Source of the DNA: Lamellibrachia columna
Taxonomy: Eukaryota > Annelida > Polychaeta > Sabellida > Siboglinidae
NCBI GenBank assembly: GCA_963662155.1
Contig: OY759261.1
Coordinates: 47,304,411-47,368,410 of the forward strand
Direction: 5' to 3'
Length of the DNA: 64,000 nt
Part shown: piece by piece, positions 45,450 through 58,052 of the stretch
Layout of the letters: every line of letters starts with the position of its first letter
Numbering within the stretch: the stretch's first letter is position 1
Translations under genes and position numbers: made by a program
The notes under the pieces: generated by a model
Database searches by the model: none
Told to the model about the DNA's origin: nothing
The model's input: the letters and a program-made list of their open reading frames with translations, nothing else

Positions 45450-47240
45450 CTTTGTTGCTTTATGAACTAATCTGCGATCCACTGATGTGATATGTATGGC
45501 AATGGGAACTTGCACAGAACATGCCGGATGTAAAGATAGGCAACCGATTACATTGCACGAGCACACTGCACTGACATGGTAATATGATATTACATTACAC
45601 GAGCACACTGCACGGACATGGTAATATGATATTACATTACACAAGCACACTGCACTGACATGGTAATATGATATTACATTACACGAGCACACTGCACTGA
45701 CATGGTAATATGATATTACATTACACGAGCACACTGCACGGACATGGTAATATGATATTACATAAGCGTGCACAGAAAGCAAACCTTTTATAACATGGTG
45801 TGGACTTTTTTTTCAGGTGTGAGATATAACTGTACTAATACAATTCTGAATCATTGGTTTCACTCTCGAGAACAAGTGATGTCTTGTTCTCGTGAGTGAA
45901 ACCAAGTGAACTTTAATAATTTGATTGAATGGTGATATTATGTTAACTGTATTAATTTGATTGGGAATAGATGGGGCCATAACTTCAAACAATGTAAACA
46001 AGTAGGATCTAGTAGACATAGTTCTATATATATTTTATATTGCACGTTTTTGTGAATGTCATTTATACACTTATTTAACATATAGTGCAAGCGCGTTATT
46101 TCCCATTGTAACAACGAAACCGTTGCAGACGGACACCACGATTTTCCCAGTGTGCATTATTCCAATCCGTGACGTGGGCCAAACCGTAACCTGCTGAAAG
46201 GTCAATTTCCTTAGTGGCTAATGCAACTGTACAAACAAGTACAGAACACTTTGTTGCTTTATGAGCTAATCTGTGATCCACTGATGTGATATGTATGGCA
46301 ATGGGAACTTGCACAGAACATGCCGGATGTAAACAGATTGTAATTACAAAAAAAACATTGCATGAGTACACTGCATGGACGTGGTAATATGCGATGATGT
46401 AAACGTGCACACAGAACAAACCTTTTTATATTTGATCAGTTGTGAGATATAACTGTGCTAATGCAATTCTGAATCATTCGTTTCAATCTCGAGAACAAGA
46501 CAACACTGGTGATCATAATCCACAGCCACAAAGTACATGTGCTTCATACACACGATTTAGCAAAACAACTATTTGATCTTAAATTCATAATACAAGTATC
46601 AGTGAACTTTAATAATTTGATTGAATGGTGACATTATGTTAGCTGTATTAATTTGTTTGGGAGTAAATGGGGGCCATAGTTTCAAAAATATTTAACAAGT
46701 ATGATCTAGTAGGCATGTTTCTATATATATTTTATATTGCACGTTTTAATGAATGTCATTTATACACTTATTTAAAATATAGTGCACGTGTGTTATTTCC
46801 CATTATTGTAACAACGAAACGGTTGCAGACAGACACCACGATTTTCTCAATGTGCATTATAAACAAGTAGTAGGCATAGTTCAATATATTTTATTGCACG
46901 TTTTTGTGAATGTCATTTATACACATATTTAGCATATAGTAGGTATACGCGCATTATTTCCCATTATTGTAACAACCAAATGGTTGCAGACGGATACCAT
47001 GATTTTCCCAGTGTGTATTATTCCAATACGTGATGTGGGCCAAACCGTATCCTGCTGAAAGGTCAATTTCCTCAATGGTTCATCACTGCTGTTATATATA
47101 TATATTGCAATGTGAATGTGCACAGAACCTGCCGGATGTAAACATAGGCAAAAAAAAAATTGCACGAGCACACTAACATGCGATGATGTAAGTTTACGTG
47201 CACAAACAGGTAACCTTCTATAATATGTTGTGTGTTTGCT
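45450..47240. repeat. Complex tandem duplication, units of about 0.7-0.8 kb
   Basis: The block AGAACACTTTGTTGCTTTAT recurs at 45457 and 46246, the GATGTGGGCCAAACC block near 46170 and 47034, and the TATTTTATATTGCACGTTTT block near 46030, 46730 and 46885. At least three partial copies directly follow the last exon. Confidence 0.75.
45549..45761 (+). repeat. 42-bp tandem repeat, 5 copies
   Basis: Unit GCACACTGCACTGACATGGT followed by a TAATATGATATTA palindrome and a CATTACAC spacer. It is single copy in the second large unit near 46365. Confidence 0.9.
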
Positions 47241-48180
47241 CAGATGTAATGTACAGTTGTACTTATACACATACATTGTTTTTTTGTGTTTTGAGACAAG
47301 GCACTGGTACGTCAATGACAACTGATTGTAACACACAACGTACACAATGTCATACACAAGATGTAACAAAAATCTGTTTAATCGTACATTCATAATACAT
47401 GTATCAGCTTGTTACTCCGCATTACAATAGGGGGCCTAATATAAATGGAAATATTTTAGCAATACCTGGTAATATTATCAAACTGTATTAAAGAATAAGT
47501 GTACGTACCCATCTGTATGCCTGGTTTGTCACAACTGCATCATTCGTAATAAAAAAGGTGATGGTAAAATGCTTGTCTTGTGTTTTTACATGTGAAGCAA
47601 GTTACTGTTTTCCGGCGGGAAATTCCGCTTTTTCCTTTATTCCCGTTTTTTAGACAAAATGTCCCTGTTTTATATTTTTTTTTAAACAACGAAATTCACG
47701 GTAAAGGCGATTTATTGGTTGCACACGAGGCCAATCTAGGCACATGTTATTTTTTGGGTCTTGAGTAATTTAACATTTCCTCGCACGTGAGTTCGACGTG
47801 AATGACAACGCCACATAAAAATTACGACCTGTAAACACATTAAGAAAGGCACAAAAAGACAAAAGGAGGGAGGATATCTCCAGTTCTTTTTACTGCTCAA
47901 AGCACTCGACACTTCGCCACCTGACCAACTCGACTTCTCTGGGAAGTATTCAGTCATGATGCAATTGCTAAGCAAAGACTATTCGTTCACATATCAACCA
48001 ATATCTATAGCAAAGTACTCATTATAGAACTGAGTGAACTGTGGCAATGTGGAGTAAAAAAAATTACATAGGCTTCGAAACCACAGCAAGATGATTTGAA
48101 ACTGGGTTCTCTCATTTGACAGTCAGATGTTTTAACTATGCACCATGTCACCACGTCCCACAATAAACAACTATGAAGTT
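47241..48180. other. Intergenic, nothing recognised
   Basis: No coding signal with a family match; short open frames only. Confidence 0.4.
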
Positions 48181-48269
48181 AACTTACTTTCCATGTTTCT
48201 TCATAAACTGAATTATGTGAGTTTAACAACAATAGAACAACAGAAACAACTGCATTATTGACTGGGCGT

Positions 48270-49350
48270 ATCTCATTATACGTGATAGTTCTCCTAATTA
48301 GCTCTAGAATTTTATTTCCTTTCGTAGCAGCAATCCCACATTGCTCTGAAACTTTCATGTCAGCACTAAATGTTACTCCTAAGTCCTTTTCTTGTGTGGT
48401 TCTACCTAGTACAGCATCCCCCATTTTATATTCTTCGTCCATATTTCCATGTCCTATGTGTATACATTTACACTTCCCAAAATTTAATAACATTGCCATT
48501 TTTCTGACCATTTAACTAATTTATCTAGATCATCCTGTAAACTTTGTTTATCTGTATCATTAGTAACCTTTCTGGATACTTTTGTGTCATCTGCAAATTT
48601 CAGTACTTTGCTACATGTCATCTTCCAAATCATTTATATATACTAAAAACAGTATAGGGCATAATACTGATCCCTGTGTTACCCCACTCAAAACCGATTT
48701 CCAGTTTGAAATCTCACCATCTACTGTTACTCTGTCTTCTGTGTGTAAGCCAGTTGATTACATCATTTCCTATACCATGGGCTTTTAGTTTAAGTAACAA
48801 TCTTTGATGTGGCACTTTATCGAAAGCTTTCTGAAAATCTAAATAGACAACATCCACTGGTGACCCGTCATCTACCCACTTTGTAATTTCTTCCAAAAAA
48901 CATAATAAGAGATTGGTTAGACATGTCCTTGCTTTTAGGAACCCATGTTGATATGTATTTATTAATTTGTTTTACAAGGAATTCCACTATGTGGTCTCTA
49001 ATTAATGTTTCGAGTAATTTACATACAACTTATGTTAAACTCACTGGTCTGTTTGTTCCTCGATCCCTTCTTAAATAGCAGTGTAATGTTTGCTCGTTTC
49101 CATTCTGAAGGAACTATTCCTTCTTCTAGTGACAAGTTAAACACTTTTGCAAGTAGTGTACTAATTTGCTCAACAATTTCCTTAAGCAATTTTGGTGGTA
49201 TCCCATCAACTCAAGGTGATTTATTATCTTTCATCTTCTTAATTTTCTTTGCTATCATTTCAGGAGTTACAAATAACTGTCCTAAATGTTCTGATTTATT
49301 GCCCTCAAATTTAGTAAATGGAAGTGAGCTGATATCTTCTGTGGTAAAAA
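48270..49350 (-). pseudogene. CR1 reverse transcriptase, truncated
   Basis: Motifs in broken frames: VYLDFQKAFDKVPHQRLLLK (48896-48714), KFADDTKV near 48590, and LNFGKCKCIHIG (48490 region). Stops at the RRTITY block. Confidence 0.8.
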
Positions 49351-49351
49351 C

Positions 49352-50372
49352 TTAGCTGAAATACTCATTCAGGACCTCCGTCATTTGAAACCCGTCTGAA
49401 ATTATGTTTTCACTGTTGTTTTCCAGTGGTCTGACCTTATCTCGAACTTTCTGTTTATTCCTTACATAAGCATAGAAACTCTTGCTGTCATTTTTTATAT
49501 TACCTGCCAATTTTGTTTCAAAGGTTCTTTTAGATTTTGTAATTTCAGTTGTAGCTAGGTTAAGTGCCTCTTTGTAGTTTGTGTAGTCTTCTACATTTCC
49601 AGTGTGTTTATAGACCCTCCACAGCATGTTTGTGAGCAGTTTTTCTAATAGCCTCTTTTGACAGGTGTTTCTTCCTGGACCTTTTCCCTTGTTTTCTTAA
49701 TGGAACAAATTTCTCAATAATGCCCTCAATCTCATATTTTAAACAAGTCCAGCATTCTGTTGCTGTCTTGTTCTTCAGCAAGTTATTCCAATCTATATTT
49801 GCTAGATATGTTCTTATCTCTTTATATTTGCCTTTGTTGAAGTTCCTCCTCCATTGTTTTTTATATGTATTCCCTGTTTTTAATTTTATATTAAAATGGA
49901 TTTGGTTATGGTCACTTGAACCCAAAGGTTTGTGTACTTTAACATTGTCAACTAATTCATTTTGAGAAGACAAAATTAAATCTAACACATTCCCACCTCT
50001 GGTTGGTTCCAAGACATTTTGAGTAAGGAAACAATCCTGTGTTAGAAGTAGAAACTGATGGTCGTCACCTCCAGCACTCTCTAATGATTCCCATTGTATA
50101 TGGCCATGGTTAAAATCACCCATTATAACACATTCCCCCTTGCTCACCTCCCTTATCTCCTTTTGTAATTTTACATCTTCCTCTTGTCCTATGTTAGGAC
50201 TATGATAAACTACTCCTATTGTTAATGTTGAGTTCTTGGTAACTATATTACACCAAATTGCTTCCTCACAATCTGCTTCACTTTTCAGTGTTATTTCATA
50301 TGCTTGGATAGATTCTTTAATATATAAAATTACTCCACCTCCTCTTCTTTCTCGTCTATCCTTCCTAAACAT
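49352..50372 (-). pseudogene. CR1 endonuclease and linker region
   Basis: A 254-codon open frame carries RRGGGVILYIKESI, VIMGDFNHGHIQW, VLEPTRGGNVLDLI and an intact SDHNQIHF block, so the catalytic SDH is kept here. The following frame (49627-49352) continues to the start of the RT (LNEYFS). One frameshift separates them near 49615. Confidence 0.85.
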
Positions 50373-50577
50373 TATATAGCCTGTCAGTGCTAACTCAGCA
50401 TCTACTATATCTTTATTTGCCCATGATTATGTGATGCCTATTACATGAGGATCAATATCTGCTACCATAATGTCTAACTCACTTTTTTATTTACTATGCT
50501 CCTGGCATTTAAGCATACACATTTAAGTTCATTGTCTGAAATTATTGGTGAACATTTCTTTGGATGTGTATTTGTAG

Positions 50578-52035
50578 TCTAGGCTAGCGTTGGGCCTGAA
50601 ATCTGTTTAGGCAATTTGGCTAAAGGTTCAAATTTTCTTTAGCCAAATGAGATTTTGTTTAGCCATTTTTTTTAGCAGACACCAAGATGGCAAAACGTCA
50701 AAATGCAAAACATGACATAAAATAATGTGATAAGGCCTAGTAAAAATCTCAATCAGTATAAATGGCATTTACGTAAATGTTTCTATTCATTTGCCAGTCC
50801 CACTAAAAAGTAATGTATCTGATAATGGAATGGCAAGCTATATAGTAATATGTATCTATGGCATGTTCCATACTGCATAGAAAAAACTACAGCTTGTCTT
50901 TTAATCAACCACAGTATGTGAGCATCTAAGACATGGTGGCCATCTTCGAAACTAATAGAAAAAATTACTAAATAGTAAGCTTGTAAGGGCCTCCCTCTCC
51001 CTTTAAAAAAAATTCGGACGAGAAACTAGTTTATTTTTTACTAGGCCTAATATACGACATTATAAAAACATAATATATGTATATTAAACATAACACCAAT
51101 AAAATAAAACATAACATAAATTAATAGAACAATGTTTAATTATAAATATAAAACAAGAAAATCGATCACACTGCAAATCTCAAACAGAGAATTTCACCAT
51201 ACAAGTGTCGCCCCAAGTGTCCACCACCACTACTCTGGTCTCTGCGACAGTGTCCACCCGTTTCACTAAACCAGTAAATCCGGGACGCTGCTCCTTCACA
51301 GTCCATAATTTGAAGGCTTCATAACTGTCGGGAGACTAGCGCTTCGCTTGCGTCGACACGGTCCACATATGGGCGATAATTACCGACTTCGCGTGATCGT
51401 TCGCAGTCACGAAGTCCGTCTGGCGCTTCGGCAGCAACGTCGATTTCCGGTGGTCGGCAGATATCTCGTGTTTTGCCAAGTCGTCCTTATTGGGCTTGGC
51501 GCAGTCCTTCCCGGTGACAAACACGTTCTTTGCTTTCGCATGCACACAAACTTTGCAGCGAAAGACGTGGCTTTTGCTATTGTAAATAACTTCAATAAGC
51601 CACGCAAAACGTACGAACCAGTTCGCCTTGATCAAACGTGGTTGTGTCGTTTTCTGTCATTTCTTTCCGCGATCATCGCCCGCCGATGTACATTTACGAA
51701 TCATTTTAACCGATAACAAACTGAAAAACTACGAGGAAGTGAGCCAATATTATTGTTGTAGCTTCCCCGCAGGCTGCCCAGCAGGACGCAAACTTTCGCC
51801 GAGAGCAATTAAACCATTGGCTTATTGCCGGGCAATTATAGATTGGGGGACGCGAAAACAATTCCACGGGTGGCGGGCAGCTATGATTCACGGGTTCACC
51901 GCCGCTTACACGACAACGCGTCATTAACGTGGCCGTAAAAGCGTTTCGCCAAATTGGCAGTTGTTTTTTCCTTTCGCCAAATGGGAAACCGTTTCGCCTA
52001 TGGCGCAATTGGCGATCAGCAGCGCTAGCCTAGAT
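50578..52035 (-). mobile_element. hAT-like DNA transposon with inverted ends
   Basis: CTAGGCTAGCG at the left (50580) and CGCTAGCCTAG at the right (52023-52033) are inverted. Further inward, CAATTTGGC/TTTGGCTAAAGG and GCCAAATTGG/CCTTTCGCCAAATGGG also pair. The interior carries a minus-strand zinc-finger reading frame. No clear target duplication. Confidence 0.6.
51336..51635 (-). pseudogene. hAT-type zinc-finger protein N-terminus
   Basis: A 99-codon open frame has a WF..FAWL start, FRCKVCVHAKAKNVFVTG (CxxC) and KHEISADHRKS (HxxxxxH), the finger arrangement at the N-terminus of hAT transposases of the KIAA1586/C17orf113-like type. No catalytic domain follows, so a fragment or a deletion derivative. 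Confidence 0.6.
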
Positions 52036-52560
52036 TGTCCTTACAACCAGTATTTTCACAGATGGTTTTTGTAGCTGGATGTCTTGTTAATTTTCAGAAA
52101 CCTGTGAAGTAGTACCCAATAATGATGTGCTGAGAATGTAACCATTAAGTGCACTAGGCATGGTATTTCAAATGTAACTGTACATGCCATTGGGTTTATT
52201 CTGCACCAAAGTAGAAAATACAACTGAGAAATAAAATCTACCAGTAGTAATATATACACCGGTATATGCTTTAATGTAAAACCATGGCATGTTTTATATA
52301 GCAATACATGACATTATAATTATCACACCTGCTGATGTGTACAATAAATCAAGTTAACATGGTATAATGTCATCACTTATTGCCATTTTGTGTGTGAGCA
52401 AATTAGCTCTACCAAAGTAGACAGTACAATTTGGAACTTAAGAATAAAAGCCAGTGTACACTTCAATATTTATACCCTGGTATATGCTTTAATGGAAAAA
52501 ATGGAAAAACCATGGCATATTTTACCGATACATTACACAGGTGCAAATGGAAGTCTACGG
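52036..52560. other. Non-coding, possible continuation of the SAP gene intron
   Basis: A repeated block (ACCAAAGTAGA.A.TACAA and ACCATGGCAT) occurs at about 52205 and 52410, suggesting a local duplication. No SWIM exon was found. Confidence 0.4.
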
Positions 52561-52566
52561 GGTTAC

Positions 52567-53017
52567 AAAACCACTGTTCGTGCTCAGTGTAACTGTCACA
52601 GTGTAAGCCACCTTCTTCGTGCTGGCAAACACTTCAGCCATGACAAAGTATGCATTGTCACTGCGGACATCTGTCACACCAGTTACATGACCACTGGTGT
52701 AGTACAGTTCACCTCTATGGAGCGGTTTAGAGGTGACCGTGTCCGACGGAGAATCAGGGTCAATGTCAGAGTCACCATCGTCAAAGTTGGCCATCTGCAG
52801 AGTTTCCACTAGATAGTGGTAGATGTGGCCCTTGTTGAAGTTCGGTGGTACAACGGCACCAGGGAACTTCTGCGATCCAACAGTCGGCGGTGTCGGGGGA
52901 CTGGTTTGGTTCAGTTGCTCGTCTCTGAGACACTTCGTGACAATGTCGTGCCATTTTCCACCATCCACAGAGGGGTCGATAATATGCTGCTTGTTAGCAG
53001 CAATCACAGCTCGACAA
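52567..53017 (-). CDS. Exon 2 of the SAP-domain gene
   Basis: Acceptor tttttag; open for 150 codons. A proline-rich stretch (TSPPTPPTV) and an acidic run (DDGDSDIDPDSPSD) sit between the conserved blocks. If not spliced at 52566 the frame stops at about 52555. Confidence 0.6.
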
Positions 53018-53680
53018 CTAAAAACAAAAACGTACTGCTAATGAAATTATAATAATACTACCATCAACATAACGAAATGTTCTAGCTAAGTCTCATTATT
53101 TTGTCTGCTTCTAGGTAGCAGCTACATAATAGTAATGTTTCACAGACATATTACTTTGACATATAGACACAATTCCCGAGTAGCCTAAACAAGGTCACAT
53201 GCACAACATGTATGACCCGAGGCCGAGCCCTGCCCAGTTGCCCATGCCATGGCATGGGCTGGCTGACACTCTCACCGACACTGACAGCCCAGTTGCCCAT
53301 GGCTGCACTATTAGTATTGTAAGTTTCCACACGTTATACTTTGATGTTTATGTAACGTGGCTCACTATTTTATTCAATATCAGACACATTTAACTAAAAT
53401 CCACAAGTTGACACGGCGCGGTTACAAAAAAAGTAGTCGTATAAGCATTATTAGGACAGAGGTTGAGCGATAATTCATTACATCATGAATAGGCGTATAA
53501 AACACATGCATACCTCTCCAACAAGAGCGACTTCGTTCCAGATCTTTTCATTCCTCGACACTCTAACCATCGGCGTAACTGCAGAACGCTATGCTTTTCG
53601 ATGTCACTATACATAAACGCTGCACCAGGCACATCATTCACGGTCAATTCAACAACGCTATCCATTATGTTAGAAGCCAT
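52567..53680 (-). CDS. SAP-domain protein of a SWIM/YqaJ-associated family, first two exons
   Basis: Two minus-strand exons join in frame (53680-53514 and 53017-52567, 167 and 451 nt, phase 2 junction, donor gtatgc, acceptor tttttag). The first encodes ASNIMDSVVELT and a SAP-type helix pair (LQLRRWLECRGMKRSGTKS). The second continues with the family signature IDPSVDGGKWHD and a region (YFVMAEVFASTKKVAYTVTV) that in relatives directly precedes a SWIM zinc finger (C.C..H..). The exon may end at donor gtaacc at 52566; the SWIM and YqaJ-like nuclease parts are not found. Relatives are common multicopy genes in marine invertebrates. Partial or truncated. Confidence 0.65.
53514..53680 (-). CDS. Exon 1 of the SAP-domain gene
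   Basis: ATG at 53680-53678, 55 codons plus 2 nt, donor gtatgc. A TGACGTAA element lies about 80 nt upstream on the coding strand; no TATA box is evident. Confidence 0.65.
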
Positions 53681-53774
53681 TTTCCCTTTCGAATGTCCGC
53701 ACGGGGATTCCCAAAAGGGTTATAGCCTATCAGCGGGCAATGTGGTAAAATCGAATTACGTCATTTAAGAACTC

Positions 53775-53985
53775 GAACATGGAACAAACTGTCAAATGAC
53801 TGTGTTAACGCTATAGTAGGCTCCTAGTGTGAATATGTTTAAACATATAATTGACAGATATATGATAAGGCTATACATAGATAAAATGGTTAGACTCCCA
53901 ATGGCCTCCTTGTCCTCTTGCTATCTGGAACTTGTAGTTTAGGAAGGCAATTTTATTCAATCTTTTTAAACCTAAAGAAGAAAAT
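53775..53985 (+). mobile_element. CR1-like LINE 3' end fragment, sense
   Basis: The plus strand reads ACTGTCAAATGACTGTGTTA, the CR1 codons for the NKLPNDCVN region, then a decayed copy of MFKNRIDRYLIRA and a tail related to CR1 #1 and #2. Confidence 0.7.
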
Positions 53986-53989
53986 AAAA

Positions 53990-55255
53990 TATTGATTACA
54001 ATAATTATCATACAATACGTACATTGTGCTTTTGAAAACGCTTCAGTTCATTTACGCCCATTTATTATTTTGTCTCATGACAGACATATAATGTTAAATG
54101 AAGATGGAAATGTACATAATATCGCAACACTTGCACTTGATAAATGCGAGCGATCGGTAACATAATCAAGCATTGCCGATTCCCGACCACAGTGTGGCGC
54201 CACTGTTATGTCCTCTGCTTACGAATTTCAGTGACTCGATCGGCCTATACAGTTGACTTTCAAATTGGTGGCCATGTTAACGTTTTTCATGATTTTATGA
54301 AAACGTGACCATCAAAATGACAAACCAGGCAATGTCCCCGCTCAAATGCATCTATGTCAGATCATATGAATTTTTTAAAACTAACTCAAGCATGACCTCT
54401 CAAGTCTCAACAGGTTTACTCCAAATTGGCAGGCATGCATGCAGGCAGAAAAACTGACACCCACACGTACAAGCAAACGTGCGCTCACGCACGCTGGCTG
54501 GTTCGTACACGTATGCACATACACACATACGCACGCACAAACACACAAAGGACATCGGGAAAAAAAAACCCAGATGCGTGAGGAATGGTGCAGATTTACG
54601 GGAAATTTACAAGATATTTGGTACGAACTTGCAAAAGTTAAGTGTAGCAATAGAATCAACCAATACGTGCCTTGTTAAGAGCAGACGACCGATTCACCAC
54701 TAAAACAAAGTAGGACACATTGCTGAGAATTCGGCACAGAAATTTATTTAAATGTTTTTTCTACCAAATGGAGTTGTTTACTATGGAATTGGAGTCGCCA
54801 TGTTCAGTGGTCGCAAGGTGTAACTAGTTACTGAGATACGCAAAATACTGGATTACAATAACAAATGAGTGATAATTAAACATAGTGAAGGTGGGCGCAT
54901 GTAGTGATATCAGTGGCTCTGGGCTCCATGTCCATAGATCAGTCATAGGGGTCAAATTCCGGTAGACCATGAGTTTTGGAATAAACAGTCATGTAATGTG
55001 AGAAGTGCAGACTCACTATAGTCATGTTTTGGTAGTAGAAGTTCCTGGTAGTGAAAAGGTGCATTAACCCAAAAATGGCTGAAGAGTGTTTAGGGGTAAT
55101 TTGGCACTGTTATATGTGGGTGTATTTGTAAACATTATCAATGATTTTATCTAAGGTTCCCCAGCATGTGGATGTGAAAATATGGCTGTCAATAAGTTTC
55201 CGGATTTGTTGTGCTTGATAGTTTTGTTTTGTTTTGTCGAGGCTTCCAGGTGCGC
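53990..55255. other. Intergenic, no gene recognised
   Basis: It contains a short ACGCACGCAC/ACACATACGC-rich stretch at 54465-54550. Nothing coding. Confidence 0.4.
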
Positions 55256-55278
55256 ACCCCTACGATCGACCCGATCGG

Positions 55279-55464
<186 letters not shown>

Positions 55465-55469
55465 GGATT

Positions 55470-56145
55470 AATTTGCTTACAAACACACACAATCTTACCG
55501 CAGCCACCAGTGCATGAATGCCCTGCGATATGATAGCGTGTTTCTTTGGACCAGAATATGACACTTGCGACCTGCCACAAAAGGGTAAATGACTCTGATA
55601 TGTGTTGGCCCATTGTTGAGTGAATACACAGGCAATGTTCAGAAATACAGGCAACTGGTGGCGGAACTGAAATATTAATAGATATCCGTGTGGGTCGGAT
55701 CGTTTCGCCGGGGATTGCCAGTAAATCGGAGAATCGAGTAGAATTACCATGATTTTGTATGTGCGTGGCAATCAATGCAAATTGGAAAAAAGTATACAGA
55801 GACAGTTTCGTTCACTGACGTAAGAATCGAGTCATTTGTTAGGAGACGTTATTCGTGAAGAACGGGTTTAACATTATTTGACAGAAGTAGCAATTCGGGA
55901 GAGGATTGAAGAAAAGTCTACACATTTTGCTGATCATATCGACAGTAACTAGTAATTCGCAGAGCGGTTCGACACAACGTTTTATTCTATCTTCATAATT
56001 CAACCTCTTTCTTGAATACAATCAAGTTCTTTCGTAAGTTGCCTTTTCCGGAAAATAAAATTTACAGCATTTACAGAGTTAGGGCGCTTGTCCTCAAGTA
56101 CTGCAGCTCTAATTGTAGTTAGAACATCGGACCCTCAATCGAGAA
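55470..56145. other. Intergenic, no gene recognised
   Basis: No coding match or repeat family seen. Confidence 0.4.
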
Positions 56146-56149
56146 AACT

Positions 56150-56350
56150 TGGGCAATTTCGATCACTTCATGTTACCTTAGTTCACTCAGCTGTATAAAT
56201 ACGTACTTGGCTATAGACAGTGGTGGTAATATGTGTTGACGAATAGGTTTTGCACAGTAATTACATCGTGGCTGAATGCTCCCAAGAGAAGTCGAGTTGG
56301 TGTTGGAATGAAGAGATATGCCAAGGCACGTAGAGCGCTTTGGTTTTGCA
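56150..56350 (+). repeat. tRNA-derived SINE, copy 3 (head missing)
   Basis: It shares TTCACTCAGCTGTATAAATA, GGCTGAATGCTCCC and AGAAGTCGAGTTGGTGTTGG with the copy at 575-835. The B box is not recognisable. Confidence 0.6.
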
Positions 56351-56354
56351 AGTG

Positions 56355-57090
56355 AATCGACATGCAAAACATTCATTCCAACCAATTTAAATAATACATT
56401 ATTTTATGGTATTCCGTTCTAATACTAACCTTTTCATAAAGGCATTTCTTGTTCAAAACGGTTTTGATGTTCGTCATATGTTTTCTAAAGAAACATTGTA
56501 TTTATATATAGAGAATTCAGAAATGTGATTCCCAGTCTGTTACCCCGCTGAGTTGGTGTTCGTGCACAGCCGAAAGGCGATCTTTACGTTTAATAATGTC
56601 AACGAGCGATTGTAATTCAGCAGTTAACTTGTATGCGATATCTATCAATGTAGAAATCATTCTAAAGACGTTGACGAGTAGAGCCGATAGCGATAGGCGT
56701 TTTGTAGCTGTGATGAACAACCTGGAATGGCTACAAATCTGGACATTGTGACGTTGCTTGGTGGGTGGCCGAAACTAGCGATAGTTTTATTTCGACGGTT
56801 TGAGTGCAGTGATTTTAAGGCCTGGAAAGTTTGCCTTCGTGCACACAACAGCTAACACGAAAAACACGACACATGTGGAGACCGGGCTAGTTGTGTACAG
56901 GGTACGATGTTCCAGAGTCACTTTACGAAAACACATTACATTCGACGTAGTTGGTTGGAAGTCCATTAGCGGACACAACGTCCAAACATAGGCAGTGAAG
57001 AAGACGACAGTAACGAGGTGTGGGAAAAATTACTTTTTAACCACCTGAAACTTTGTTTCAGGCAAGTTGTTACTGCTGTATTGGGGCAAG
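56355..57090. other. Intergenic, no gene recognised
   Basis: Only short overlapping open frames on both strands; no family match. Confidence 0.4.
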
Positions 57091-57330
57091 TTGGTACACC
57101 TGTAACAACCCCCGGGCGGCTCACACCGATGACTCATCGACGGAGTTGTGTGCTGACAGTCACTGAAATAAATAAATGTATTTAACCACAATGTGTGAAA
57201 GCCTTGCTTAAAATATGGAGCCTGGATTACGGTCAATTGTAGGTCCTACATAACTATGAAGCAGTTTTTAGATGTAGCCAACACATATAGGAACAGTTGC
57301 AATAAGTCGTAATGGTTGTCTATAGTTATA

Positions 57331-57572
57331 CCATATTACACTGTCACTATATTGGCACCATATTATACTATCACTATATTGGCACCATATTACACTGTCA
57401 CTATATTGGCACCATATTACTCTGTCACTATATTGGCACCATATTACACTGTCACTATATTGGCACCATATTACACTGTCACTATATTGGCACCATATTA
57501 CACTGTCACTATATTGGCACCATATTACACTGTCACTATATTGGCACCATATTACACTGTCACTATATTGGC
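57331..57572 (+). repeat. 27-bp minisatellite, 9 copies
   Basis: Unit CCATATTACACTGTCACTAT plus ATTGGCA. Length divisible by three keeps artefactual frames open. Confidence 0.95.
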
Positions 57573-58052
57573 ATTATGTTACCAATGCGCTGAACAAGTT
57601 TGACCAAACTGGCATACCTCCAGCTATTTAATAACCATCTCGCACACTCACCTACCCACAACATCGCTAGTTTTTACAACATATTAGTACGCATATCGAA
57701 ACACTCCCGGAAATGTGACTGTGTAATATTCACGTTGAATGTTAGAGGAGTATTATCGCGGCCGTCGGCTGTATTCAAAAGAAGCCGTCCTGCGGAGTGC
57801 GCGGTGTAGATCAAAACACAGCCAACACTGCTGATACTATCTCCACTTGCGTGAATTCGCCGTCTCGTGTTCTTTACGAGGAAAGGCTCGGTAACAAACA
57901 ATGTTTATCTATGTAGTGCGGGAACATAAGCTAGTTTAGCTAACACAACATTGGGCAACGCCAACGTATGTACGCTGACTCAAAAGTTAAACATAAATTG
58001 TAGCCATGTCAGTATTATTTACAAACATCTATATGTCAAGAGTCTACATGCT

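Larger units (their letters stand above)
48270..50577 (-). mobile_element. CR1-like LINE #3, 3' part missing
   Basis: Minus-strand element with endonuclease and reverse transcriptase up to the RRTITY block, then unrelated sequence. The thumb, C-terminal tail and 3' UTR are absent. At its high-coordinate end it abuts a hAT-like element at 50578. Confidence 0.85.
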
